Positions 35,707 to 44,311 of a stretch of 64,000 nucleotides of DNA are shown here, in pieces. The stretch spans positions 62,001 through 126,000 of the forward strand of contig NZ_CP100454.1 of the NCBI RefSeq assembly GCF_024228315.1, written 5' to 3'. Position 1 is the stretch's first letter. Every line of letters starts with the position of its first letter. This DNA comes from Halomarina pelagica. GTDB lineage: Archaea > Halobacteriota > Halobacteria > Halobacteriales > Haloarculaceae. The notes beneath the pieces are model-generated. The model saw only the letters and a program-made list of their open reading frames with translations. It ran no database searches and had not been told where the DNA came from. Both the position numbers and the translations under genes were made by a program.

Positions 35707-36872
35707 TGGAATCAAGTGCGTGGAGTGCCCCGGTCCACGAGGTTCACTCTACCATCGCGGCGATGACCGACAGTGATCGCCGGGCGGCACTGGCGACCGT
35801 CGTCGCCGTGGAGGGCAGCGCCTACCGGCGCCCGGGTGCGAAGGCGGTAATCGAGGAAGGAGGCGACGGGACCGGCACCATCACCCCCGGCTGTCTTGAG
35901 GATGAGGTTGCGGAGTTGGCGAGCGAGGTGATCGAAAGCGGGAAACCAACCGTCGTCACCTACGACCTGATGGACGACGACGACGTCTGGGGGCTGGGCG
36001 TCGGGTGTAACGGGATCATCGACATCCTCCTCGAACCGCTGGACGCCTCGTTCGAACCCGTCGCTTCCGCCTACGCGGACGACGAGCCCGTTGCAGTCGT
36101 GACCGCCGTGGAGTCGGCCCGTGACGACATCGTCGTGGGGAATCGGACGGTCGTGCGCCCCGACGGATCGACCGACGAGGGAGGTGGGCTGCCGAGATCC
36201 GTCGTCGATGCCGTCGCGGACGCCGCAGCGGACTTCGCGGTGAGCGGAAAGTCGAGATCGATCGCCGTCTCCGGCGAACCGGTCACGGTCTTCGTCGACG
36301 GCGTCGCACCGTTGCCAAAGCTCGCGATTCTCGGCTCCGGGTACGACGTGGGCCCACTGGTCAAGTGCGGGAAGCGAAACGGGTTCAGGGTCCGGATTAT
36401 CGGGTTCCGGGGCGGGATCGATCTCGCGGCGAGGTTCCCCGAGGCCGACGAGACGGGGACTGCGAGGGTGACCGATCTCCGGGCGGACTACACGTTCGAC
36501 GAGCGGACCTACGCCGTCGTGATGTCGCACAACTTCGTCGACGACCGCTTTGCCGTCGCGGAACTCCTCAAGACGGATGTCCCATATCTGGGTCTGATGG
36601 GACCCCGTGAGCGGTTCGAGGAGATGCTCGAGTCGTACGACGAGGAACAGCGACGGACCGTCGAGGCGAACCTCGATCGGGTGTACACGCCGGTCGGCCT
36701 CGACCTCGGCGCCGGCTCGCCCCACCAGATCGCCACGAGCGTCGTCGCCGAAGCGCTGGCCATCCACAACGACCGGACGCCAGACCACCTGAGGGCCCGC
36801 AAAGGACCGATCCACGATCGCGTCGAACTCGGACAACGAGCCGAGGCCCCCGGGGTGGATCGCGGATCGTGA
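35706..36872 (+). CDS. xdhC: XdhC/CoxI-family molybdenum hydroxylase maturation factor
   Basis: The 388-residue protein resembles XdhC/CoxI, which binds Mo-cofactor and inserts the sulfurated form into xanthine dehydrogenase. The N-terminal XdhC domain shows ATVVAVEGSAYRRPGAKAVI, TPGCLEDEVAELASEVI and WGLGVGCNGIIDILLEPL; the C-terminal Rossmann-like domain shows LAILGSGYDVGPLV, YAVVMSHNFVDDRFAVAELL and YLGLMGPRERFEEML. Its stop overlaps the next gene's GTG start. GTG 35703 and ATG 35706 are adjacent start choices. It sits about 14 kb from its presumed client enzyme. Confidence 0.92.
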   Translation: MESSAWSAPVHEVHSTIAAMTDSDRRAALATVVAVEGSAYRRPGAKAVIEEGGDGTGTITPGCLEDEVAELASEVIESGKPTVVTYDLMDDDDVWGLGVGCNGIIDILLEPLDASFEPVASAYADDEPVAVVTAVESARDDIVVGNRTVVRPDGSTDEGGGLPRSVVDAVADAAADFAVSGKSRSIAVSGEPVTVFVDGVAPLPKLAILGSGYDVGPLVKCGKRNGFRVRIIGFRGGIDLAARFPEADETGTARVTDLRADYTFDERTYAVVMSHNFVDDRFAVAELLKTDVPYLGLMGPRERFEEMLESYDEEQRRTVEANLDRVYTPVGLDLGAGSPHQIATSVVAEALAIHNDRTPDHLRARKGPIHDRVELGQRAEAPGVDRGS

Positions 36873-37537
36873 CGGACAGAATCGGTGACAGCGGACGACT
36901 GCCGGTCGTGGACCCAGCGGAGGTCAACGGTCGTGAACCTGTCCAGCAGGGATCCATCGCGGGAGTGGTGCTCGCGGCCGGAATCGGGAGCCGCTTCGGC
37001 CCGGAGAACAAACTCCTAGCGCCCCTCGACGGGACGCCGGTGGTGGAACGGACTGTCCGGACAGTCGACCGGGGCAACCTCTCGCCGCTCGTGGTCGTGC
37101 TCGGCCACGAGGCCGATCGGGTCGAGGCCGCGCTCGGCGATGTCAAGGCTGAGACCGTTCACAACGCGGACTACGAGGCGGGGCAGGCGACGTCCGTCGC
37201 GACTGGGATCGAGGCCGTCCGCGATCGGGCGGACGCGGCGCTTATCGCGCTGGGAGACATGCCGTTGGTGGCCGTCGAGTCGATCCGCACCCTCGTCCGT
37301 GCCTATCGCGTCGGAGTCGGTAACGTCCTCGCGGCTGCCCACGGGGGACGACGAGGTAATCCGGTGGTGTTCGACAAACGGTACTTCTCGGCCTTGACCG
37401 CCATCCGTGGAGACGTGGGGGGACGACGGCTTCTCATCGAGAGCGATGGATCGGTACTCGTGGAGACGGGTGATCCGTACGTCCGCCAGGACGTGGACAC
37501 GCCCGCCGATCTCGAGTCCATCGCTACCAGCCGGTAA
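36869..37537 (+). CDS. MocA/MobA-like molybdenum-cofactor nucleotidyltransferase
   Basis: This 222-residue protein is of the NTP-transferase family that attaches CMP or GMP to molybdopterin. It has the signature GVVLAAGIGSRFGPENKLLAPLDGTPVVE split around residues 31-58, VVVLGHEADRVEAAL, ALIALGDMPLV and GRRGNPVVFDKRYF. A 30-residue N-terminal tail precedes the domain. It starts with GTG overlapping xdhC by GTGA, so the pair forms one operon for XDH maturation; MCD (cytidylyl) cofactor is typical for this enzyme class. A fragment of a second copy lies at 39186-39290. Confidence 0.9.
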   Translation: MTDRIGDSGRLPVVDPAEVNGREPVQQGSIAGVVLAAGIGSRFGPENKLLAPLDGTPVVERTVRTVDRGNLSPLVVVLGHEADRVEAALGDVKAETVHNADYEAGQATSVATGIEAVRDRADAALIALGDMPLVAVESIRTLVRAYRVGVGNVLAAAHGGRRGNPVVFDKRYFSALTAIRGDVGGRRLLIESDGSVLVETGDPYVRQDVDTPADLESIATSR

Positions 37538-37719
37538 CGATCTCGACTGCGTCGAACGAGGCGGTGTCGCTGCCGGTGGCTGGAGCGCTGGGGGTAGACC
37601 AGCGGTGTGGACGAGGCATCACCCGTTCAGATCGGAGGAGCCCGGAGACCGTCGCCTCGATCCCAATTGCATCGCCGACCACATCCGTAGTCCGAGTTTG
37701 CTGGACCGGGGGGAGGGCT

Positions 37720-38734
37720 GTGAGATCCACGAGCACGTGTTCTGGGATCTCCAGACGTATCTCGGTCTGCGAGAGAAGCTGACTGCAAATGAAGGGGCGC
37801 AGAGTGTATCTACGACTCACATCGCGAGCGGACGCTGCTTGGTCATGTTCATCGGGCGCACATCTTAAGAGCTCACTGTCGCCCGCATTTGAGCAATGTA
37901 TCGGCAGACGGTTCGCCGACTCATCGATCGAGTGGCCGAAACGGACGCGTCCTTCGGGCGGGAATCGTCGCGATCGACACGACGGAAGATGAGCCATTCA
38001 CTGGCGACCGGACAGGTCACGAAGTCGAGGACATTGGCACGAAAAAAGCCAGACGACTACACCTACCAGTGGGCAACCGTCCAGTTGGTCTGGAACGCGG
38101 TCCCCTAGTGTTCACTTTCAGATTAACACGTGAGCGTGACAGTCACAATGAGATCGTCAAGGATCTGTTAACCACGGTCCAAGACCTCGTATACGTCGAT
38201 AAGGTGGTAATAGATCGTGAGTTCGACGGTCCGCACGTCCTCAAGGCAATCGCTGACCGAGGACTAACATGCGGCGTTCTTAAACGGATGCAGACGAGCG
38301 AGAGGGCGCAGGCCAAACGCCTTCTCTAACACAATGAGGACTTCTACGTCACCGACCGGGACCTCCATCTGGGCAATGACGAGTGGTACCCGACGACGCT
38401 AGTCTACACACGAACGGAGAACACTGATCGAACCGATTACCGCCAGTACGTGGTGTTCATGACCAATGCCCAACCGGGAACAGTTCACCGATACAGTTCT
38501 CGCTGGGAGATTGAGAGTGGCTACAAATCAATCAAGCGAGTTATGGCTGCGATGACCTCCAAAAGTTACGTACTGCGGTTCTTCTACTTCGCGTTCGCGT
38601 GTCTCCTCTACTCGATCTGGCGGGCGGTCGATTCACTCCTCCAGGTCGAATTGACGGGTAAGTATGAGCACTCGCCAATTGTGACGGCGAACAACACACT
38701 CACGCTACTGAAGAAGGAGACCGGTATCGGATAA
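37720..38734 (+). pseudogene. ISH3-family transposase relic
   Basis: Pieces match the haloarchaeal ISH3 transposase in order: HEHVFWDLQTYLGLREKLTA near 37730, IVAIDTTEDEPFTGDRTGHE (first catalytic Asp), a shifted YTYQWATVQLVWNAVP, RDSHNEIVKDLL, VYVDKVVIDREFDGPHVLKA (second Asp), a TAA at about 38328, then NEDFYVTDRDLHLGNDEWYP, YSSRWEIESGYKSIKRVMAA (catalytic Glu) and NTLTLLKKETGIG. Several frameshifts and one stop make it inactive. Confidence 0.9.
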
Positions 38735-39185
38735 GGAGTCTCTCAGACCGAGAGAACGCCAGGGAGTCGAAGGAGCAACAAGATTTCGACCAAGCGGACA
38801 CGAAACGTGTAGACAGGACGAGACAGGTTATACCAGTTACCTGATGCGTGTTCAGTTAAAAGTGATTACTCAGATAAAGAACCACTACATCAAGTAATAG
38901 GCGTGCTTAATACCGATGTACATTCGTGTTCGGTTAACACTGCCAGTAATGTTTCCCGAGCAGTGGCGACCATACTTGTTCGCTAAACATACTCGATCTG
39001 GCTGTCTGAACGTGGCCAGCCTGACCCAGTACGCGGACGATCTTGCGCTCACAGCCTTAACCGACCATGGATATACCGGGAGGGAGCGTTATGCTGATAT
39101 CGTAACGGTGTTGCGCGTGTAGGTGAACGCGAAGCGGCAGTGAGGCCACCAGATGCGAAAACTGTCGTCCCCCGCGTCTAGAGGG
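38735..39185. other. Stretch without a recognised gene
   Basis: About 450 bases after the ISH3 relic. A short open frame at 38916-39122 has no family pattern I recognise. Confidence 0.4.
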
Positions 39186-39290
39186 CTATTTCATCGCGGC
39201 CGGGACGGAGAGTCGGTTCCCAGGCGCCCTTTCAGCGCCACTCGACGATGGTGTCGAACGGCGCGGGCCTGACACTATTGCCCCTCGCTC
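39186..39290 (+). pseudogene. Fragment of a MocA-like gene
   Basis: The plus strand reads AAGTESRFPGALSAPLDDGV and then ERRGPDT. This aligns with the start of the MocA-like protein at 36869 (AAGIGSRFGPENKLLAPLDG, VVERTVRTV). Only about 30 codons remain and the motif is damaged, so it is a relic. Confidence 0.6.
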
Positions 39291-40175
39291 GATACCGTCC
39301 GTAGCACGCCCCGGAAAACTGTATCCACACGAAGTAGCATACGGTGAGGTACTGGAATTCTCACGTCATTGTTTCATTAGATTCGACAAGAGCCTCGATT
39401 CAAAAATATGACGAGACACATCGAGAGCCCGTCTCGACAACTTTGTGGGTGTGTGAGAGACCGCCTCCCTCCAAATCCCTCAAACGTGAACGTTCAAGCG
39501 ATGGCGTTTCCAGGCTCAGTATGGCACGCGAGTGCCGGGGGTATCGATCGTGAGTGCTCTCAGCATCGGGTGAACCGTTTACTGATCACAAGCCGTTGTG
39601 GATCTTCCGGGATCGTGCGTCCACTGTAACGTTCGGTAGCGTGACCCTGACGCTGTGATTCTGCAGGACTCTCGATTACCGTCGAGAATGCGTCGCTGGA
39701 ATCAACGGGACTCGTCGGCGAATTACCCTGATTGAGCCCATGGACGTACATGTGTCCGATTTCTACTTCAATCCCATTGCCCGATATCGTCAGTGTAGTA
39801 CAGCGTTCGCTCTCTGCTGTCTCACACCCCGAGGGACGGAAGCGACGATCACGAACATTAAACGAGTAAAAAGTATCGACGTCTCTCTTGATCATAACCG
39901 TCGATATTACGCCTGAGGGAGGTTGCCGATCACCAACGGGGACCGATCTATCGACGACTCGCCAGCACGGTGGAGATGTGGCAGTGATCCGCGTTCCGTA
40001 CTGACGCGGAGCCCGTCCAGGCGATTTCGACACGGTTGACGTCATCCCGTTCCCCCTCACTGACCGCGTCTCAATTCCTCCTACGTCCTTCGTCCTGCTC
40101 GACAGAAGAGAACTCTGACACGTACGAACGCTTATCCCATCACACGGTCTGAAGACGCCGTGGCGTGTTTAGACC
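39291..40175. other. Poorly coding stretch upstream of the second hydantoinase
   Basis: About 880 bases with no confident gene. A minus-strand frame at 39560-39895 (or to 40060) is listed separately as a weak candidate. A TATA-like cgcttatccc lies at 40128-40137, about 43 bases before the hydantoinase ATG. Confidence 0.4.
39560..39895 (-). CDS. Hypothetical small protein (weak)
   Basis: The open frame from ATG 39895 gives 111 residues beginning MIKRDVDTFYSFNVRDRRF, with TTLTISGNGIEVEIGHMYVHG in the middle and a basic C-terminus. I do not recognise the family. The frame is open further to 40060 but the added part is basic and serine-rich, unlike haloarchaeal proteins. It may be a small protein gene or a chance frame in a relic region. 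Confidence 0.3.
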   Translation of the reverse strand: MIKRDVDTFYSFNVRDRRFRPSGCETAESERCTTLTISGNGIEVEIGHMYVHGLNQGNSPTSPVDSSDAFSTVIESPAESQRQGHATERYSGRTIPEDPQRLVISKRFTRC

Positions 40176-41579
40176 ATGCACGATACAGTGATTCGTAACG
40201 GGACGGTCGTCACTCCCGAATACACCTTCGAAGGTGACGTAGGTATCGACGATGGAACGATCACCTCGATCGGGAGACCCCACGAGTTAGCCGGGGAGGC
40301 GGTACAAGACGCGACCGGACAGTTGGTCTTTCCGGGGTTCGTCGATTCACACGTTCACGTGAACCTCGCACTTGGCGAGTTCACGACGAACGATTCGTTC
40401 GCGGCCGCGACGGCGGCCGCCGCCCGTGGAGGGACGACGACTATCGTTCCCTTCGCGATACCAGACGCGGACGAGTCGCTCCTCGATGCGTTCGAGCGAC
40501 GGCAAGCAGAGGCCGCCGGAAACGCCTACGTCGACTACGGGCTACACGGCTGCGTGACGCGCGCTAGTGAGAGGGCGCTCTCTGAATTACCCCATCTCAT
40601 CGATCGCGGCGCAGCGAGCATCAAGCTCTTCACGGTGTACCGAGATCGGTTGATGCTCACGCACGGCGAGATACGTGATGTCTTCGAGGTGGTCGCTGCC
40701 CACGGTGGGCTGTGTCTGGTTCACGCCGAAGACGAAGCGATCATCGCACACCTCATCGATCGGCAAAAACGTCACGGCGTACTCGACTATTCGGTGCATG
40801 GGACGACCCATCCAGACGTATCAGAGTCGACAGCGATGTGGACGATCGCCGATCTCGTCGGAGAGACGTGTTGTCCGACCTTCTTCGTCCACGTTAGTAC
40901 GGGTAGGGCACGACAGGTTCTCGAATCCGCCCAGAGGCGAAACCTCCCTCTGCTCGCGGAGACGTGTCCACACTACCTCACGCTCACGGAGGATGTCTAC
41001 GATCGAAGGGATGGGGAGCGATTCGTCTGCAGTCCACCAGTTCGCGACGTGACCAGCCGCGACGCCCTCTGGTCGATGCTCGACGACGGCCTCCTCCAGA
41101 CCGTAAACAGCGATCACTGCGGCTACGATACGGAACAGAAACGCCGACACCGCGGTGACGTTACGCGGATGCCCAACGGGTTGCCCGGGGTCGAGACGCG
41201 AAATACCGTCCTCTACTCGGAGGGTGTCACGACGGGGCGATTGTCCCTCAGCGAATTCGTTCGGTTGACGTCGACGAACATCGCCAGGATGCTGGGACTG
41301 TACCCACGAAAGGGGTCCGTCGCCATCGGGAGCGACGCGGACCTCGTGGTGTTCGACCCGGACGCCGAGTGGACGGTCGATGGGTCGACGCTGCAGCAGG
41401 CATCCGACTACTCGCCGTTCGACGGATTCGAGGTGCGCGGGAGACCGCGAGTGACGCTCGTCCGAGGGGAGCCGATCGTGGAGGAAGGTACTCTCGTCGG
41501 GGCCCCCGATCACGGTGCGTTCCTCCCGACCTCCGGCGTGGACGCGCTCGACCTGTTCTCGAGATGGCCCCGTCCCTGA
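40176..41579 (+). CDS. Second hydantoinase/dihydropyrimidinase-family enzyme
   Basis: The 467-residue cyclic amidohydrolase carries HxH at residues 59 and 61 (DSHVHVNLA), the metal-bridging Lys 150 (ASIKLFTVYRD), His in LVHAEDE and FFVHVST, CPHYLTLT, and Asp in VNSDHCGYD. It is diverged from the enzyme at 28870, so it likely has a different ring substrate (hydantoin, dihydropyrimidine or allantoin). It begins a hydantoin-type gene set with cupin, MFS, racemase, HyuAB and an ECF transporter. ATG 40176 begins exactly at the family N-terminus. Confidence 0.87.
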   Translation: MHDTVIRNGTVVTPEYTFEGDVGIDDGTITSIGRPHELAGEAVQDATGQLVFPGFVDSHVHVNLALGEFTTNDSFAAATAAAARGGTTTIVPFAIPDADESLLDAFERRQAEAAGNAYVDYGLHGCVTRASERALSELPHLIDRGAASIKLFTVYRDRLMLTHGEIRDVFEVVAAHGGLCLVHAEDEAIIAHLIDRQKRHGVLDYSVHGTTHPDVSESTAMWTIADLVGETCCPTFFVHVSTGRARQVLESAQRRNLPLLAETCPHYLTLTEDVYDRRDGERFVCSPPVRDVTSRDALWSMLDDGLLQTVNSDHCGYDTEQKRRHRGDVTRMPNGLPGVETRNTVLYSEGVTTGRLSLSEFVRLTSTNIARMLGLYPRKGSVAIGSDADLVVFDPDAEWTVDGSTLQQASDYSPFDGFEVRGRPRVTLVRGEPIVEEGTLVGAPDHGAFLPTSGVDALDLFSRWPRP

Positions 41580-41662
41580 ACGCGCCCTCGAGAAATGTCG
41601 TCACGTTCCGTCACCTGCCCGGTACGCACAGTTAACCGCTGCCGGAGCCAAGTGGGATTCCC

Positions 41663-42034
41663 ATGGGCGAGGAGATTCGATCCAGTAGCGGATTCGTCGC
41701 GCGGCCCCTCGACGACGGAGAGCGGACGACGTTTCCGAACGGCACGGTCGAGGCGGTCATGATCGGCGACCTCACGGTGAGGCGGGCGACGATGCAACCG
41801 GACTGGGAGTGGGAACGGGACGAGAAGCGACTCGTCGGGACGAACAGCTGTCAGAACTCGCACGTGCTATACGTCGTGGCCGGTCGACTCGGACTCAGAC
41901 TCGAGGACGGCACCGAGCACGAACTCAGTCCGGGCGACGTGGCCACCGTTCCTCCCGGTCACGTCGGCTGGACGATCGGAGACGAGGAGCTCGTCTACCT
42001 CGACTTCGACGCCGGCGACGATCCGACGGACTAG
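41663..42034 (+). CDS. Cupin-domain protein
   Basis: The 123-residue single-domain beta-barrel protein shows the cupin motifs CQNSHVLYVVAGRLGLRLEDG and ELSPGDVATVPPGHVGW. The first motif has a single His, so metal binding may be incomplete. Small cupins next to amidohydrolases may bind or process unstable intermediates, but it is too short for the two-cupin ureidoglycine aminohydrolase. Its last 4 bases overlap the convergent MFS gene. Confidence 0.78.
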   Translation: MGEEIRSSSGFVARPLDDGERTTFPNGTVEAVMIGDLTVRRATMQPDWEWERDEKRLVGTNSCQNSHVLYVVAGRLGLRLEDGTEHELSPGDVATVPPGHVGWTIGDEELVYLDFDAGDDPTD

Positions 42035-43233
42035 CCGGCGTCCCTCGGTTCGGGGGCGATCCAGGCGAACGCCAGGCCGACGACTGCGAGCAACGCGGCG
42101 TAGCCGAAGACCGCGTCGAACGCACCGGTATCCTCGATGAGCGTCCCTGCGACGATCGGAGCCGTGAACGAACCGAGGATGCCGACCGTACTGACGAACG
42201 CGACGGTCGTGCCGCCGACGGCGTCTGGGACGAGGTCGCGGGCGTAGCTGAAGAACACGCCGATGCCGAACTGGACGAAGAAGCCGACGAGCACGAGCAA
42301 GATGACGATGAGCACCGCGTCGTTCACGGCGAGGAGTGCGGCGGTGGCCGGCGCGACGACGAGGAACGAGGCGCGAGCGATCGGGCGACGACGGCGTTCC
42401 ATGAGGCGATCGGAGACGAGGCCGCCGCCCGAGCGGGAGAGGACCCCGAGCGCCGGAACCAGTGCGACGAGGAGGCCGCCCTCTTCGAGCGAAAGGTCGG
42501 AGGTCGTCGCCAGGTAGGACGGCATCCACCCGCTGAAGAGCAGGAGGAGCGAGTACGCGACGAACGCCATGGCGGCGACCGACCACACGCGCCGATTCCC
42601 GAGCACGTCCGCGAGTGCCCCGACCGTCGGTCCGGAGCGGGCGTCGTTCGACGGGGGGTCGGCGGTTCCGCCGACGAGCGCGAACGCGACGAACGAGAGC
42701 GTGAGGAGGCATCCCTGAACAGGAAACGTCGCGAGCCAACCGACTCTGGACGCGACGACCGGAGCGAGCGCGAGGCCGAGCGCGAGACCGACCGGGCCGC
42801 TCGTCGTGTAGAACCCGAGCGCGGTCGCCTCGTTCCGCGGGTCCACCGATCGGCCGACGAGATCGATGCTCGCGATCCAGAGGGCCGCGAACGCCATCCC
42901 GCCGAGGAAGCGCGACGCGAGGAAGGACGCGTAATCGCCCTCGCCGCCGGCGAACCAGCCCCAGACGATCGCGACGAGGAGCCCCACCACGGCGGCCGTC
43001 ACGACGCGGCCGGCGTCGAACCGGTCGAGGACGCGCCCCGCCGGTAGTCCAACGACGGCCTCGGCGGCATAGGGAACGCTCACGATCCAGCTCGCGGCGG
43101 CCGCACCGATCGCGAGTTCCGCGGTCAGCACTGGGAGGATGCCCGCCGGTGCGATCAGGTAGGCGGAGCCGCAGACCGCGAGTAGCCACGCCCCGAGCAG
43201 GAGTCCCCGCGGGGATTCTCGTCCCTTCTCCAT
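42031..43233 (-). CDS. MFS transporter
   Basis: This 400-residue protein has 12 predicted membrane segments. Major-facilitator features include the first-loop VGLPAGRVLDRFDAGRV (GxxxDRxGRR-like), the SRFLGGMAFAALWI segment and a second-half repeat SDRLMERRRRPIARAS. It probably exports or imports a small organic acid or ureide; no substrate clue is in the sequence. ATG 43233 is preferred to the in-frame TTG at 43275. It is convergent with the cupin gene and divergent from the racemase gene. Confidence 0.85.
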   Translation of the reverse strand: MEKGRESPRGLLLGAWLLAVCGSAYLIAPAGILPVLTAELAIGAAAASWIVSVPYAAEAVVGLPAGRVLDRFDAGRVVTAAVVGLLVAIVWGWFAGGEGDYASFLASRFLGGMAFAALWIASIDLVGRSVDPRNEATALGFYTTSGPVGLALGLALAPVVASRVGWLATFPVQGCLLTLSFVAFALVGGTADPPSNDARSGPTVGALADVLGNRRVWSVAAMAFVAYSLLLLFSGWMPSYLATTSDLSLEEGGLLVALVPALGVLSRSGGGLVSDRLMERRRRPIARASFLVVAPATAALLAVNDAVLIVILLVLVGFFVQFGIGVFFSYARDLVPDAVGGTTVAFVSTVGILGSFTAPIVAGTLIEDTGAFDAVFGYAALLAVVGLAFAWIAPEPRDAG

Positions 43234-43375
43234 GGGTGACGATCGGTCGATCCGCGTCTGATCGAATTCAACCAAGTACCGGAGAGTCGACCGACGGAGT
43301 ACATATACGTTTCGTACACCTCGACCCCCTCCCCCCGCGTACTATCCCGCGACTGAACGCGAACGGCCGACGCAT

Positions 43376-43386
43376 AGCTTTATCAA
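43376..43386 (+). promoter_or_regulatory. TATA-like box for the racemase gene
   Basis: agctttatcaa is centred about 33 bases before ATG 43414, close to leaderless spacing. Confidence 0.5.
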
Positions 43387-43413
43387 GCAATGCGGGTATG
43401 GTTAACGTGAGCC

Positions 43414-44169
43414 ATGCGAATAAAGGCCATCAATCCGAACACCACCCTCGAGATGACGGAGAACATCGGGAAGGTGGCGGACAGGTACACGAGCGACGAG
43501 GTCGAGGTCGTGGCCGTCTCCCCGGAGCGCGGTCCGATCAGCATCGAGTCCTACTACGACGATTACCTCGCGATCCCCGGGCTGTTGGAGGAGATACGGA
43601 AGGACGAGGGGGACTTCGACGCGTTCATCAACGCCTGCTGGGGCGATCCGGGGATCGACGCCTGCCGCGAGGTGACCGAGAAGCCGGTCGTCGGGATCGC
43701 CGAGGGGTCGATGTACGTCGCCAACATGCTCGGCGCGAGGTTTTCGGTCGCGACTATCCTCCCGCGGGCGAAGGACCTCATCGAGGAGACGGTCCTGACG
43801 ACGGGGCTCGCCTCGAAGTGTGCGTCCGTCAGGTGCACGGACCTGACCGTCGTCGAGACGGAGACGGCCCGCGACGCCGCGGTCGAGGCACTCCTCGAGG
43901 CGAGCACGCTCGCGGTCGAGGAGGACGGGGCGGAGGCGATCTGCCTCGGCTGCGCGGGCATGGGCGGTCTCGACGAGGAACTCGAGAAGGCGCTCCCGGT
44001 GCCGGTCATCGACAGCGTCGGCGCGGCGGCCGTCCTCGCGGAGGGACTGGTCAGGCTCGGCAAGTCGACGAGCAAGGTCATGACGTACAAGCCGCCGGAG
44101 CCGAAGGAGATCAAGGGGTACCCCGACGTCTTCCAGTTCACGGAACACGCCCCGTCCGCCGACGACTGA
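43414..44169 (+). CDS. Asp/Glu-hydantoin racemase family protein
   Basis: The 251-residue protein belongs to the Asp/Glu/hydantoin racemase family. Both catalytic cysteines are in place: Cys 75 in INACWGDPG and Cys 180 in CLGCAGMGG. The N-terminus MRIKAINPNTT is the family hallmark. It would racemise 5-substituted hydantoins or allantoin, which fits the adjacent hydantoinases and HyuAB and the S-allantoin made by uraD. It converges on hyuB. Whether it is a hydantoin or allantoin racemase cannot be told by eye. Confidence 0.9.
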   Translation: MRIKAINPNTTLEMTENIGKVADRYTSDEVEVVAVSPERGPISIESYYDDYLAIPGLLEEIRKDEGDFDAFINACWGDPGIDACREVTEKPVVGIAEGSMYVANMLGARFSVATILPRAKDLIEETVLTTGLASKCASVRCTDLTVVETETARDAAVEALLEASTLAVEEDGAEAICLGCAGMGGLDEELEKALPVPVIDSVGAAAVLAEGLVRLGKSTSKVMTYKPPEPKEIKGYPDVFQFTEHAPSADD

Positions 44170-44311
44170 GCGCTCGAGTAGACTCGACGGTTTCGACGTT
44201 CCCTTTCTCTCTCGCGACACGAACCCGACCACCGGCGTCGCGGACCGAACTGCACTAAATCGCGACCGGATCGACGGAAGGGCGCTACGTCGCCGCGACT
44301 TTCCGTCTCCG

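Noticed and set aside
37524-37997. 157-residue minus-strand frame after the MocA-like gene
   Set aside because: It overlaps the start of the ISH3 relic on the other strand and shows no family pattern.
38916-39122. Short plus-strand frame after the ISH3 relic
   Set aside because: 68 residues with no recognisable family, no promoter and surrounded by relics; not supported as a gene.
41809-43047. 412-residue plus-strand frame opposite the MFS gene
   Set aside because: The Arg/Glu/Asp-only composition is the typical shadow of a GC-rich membrane protein gene.
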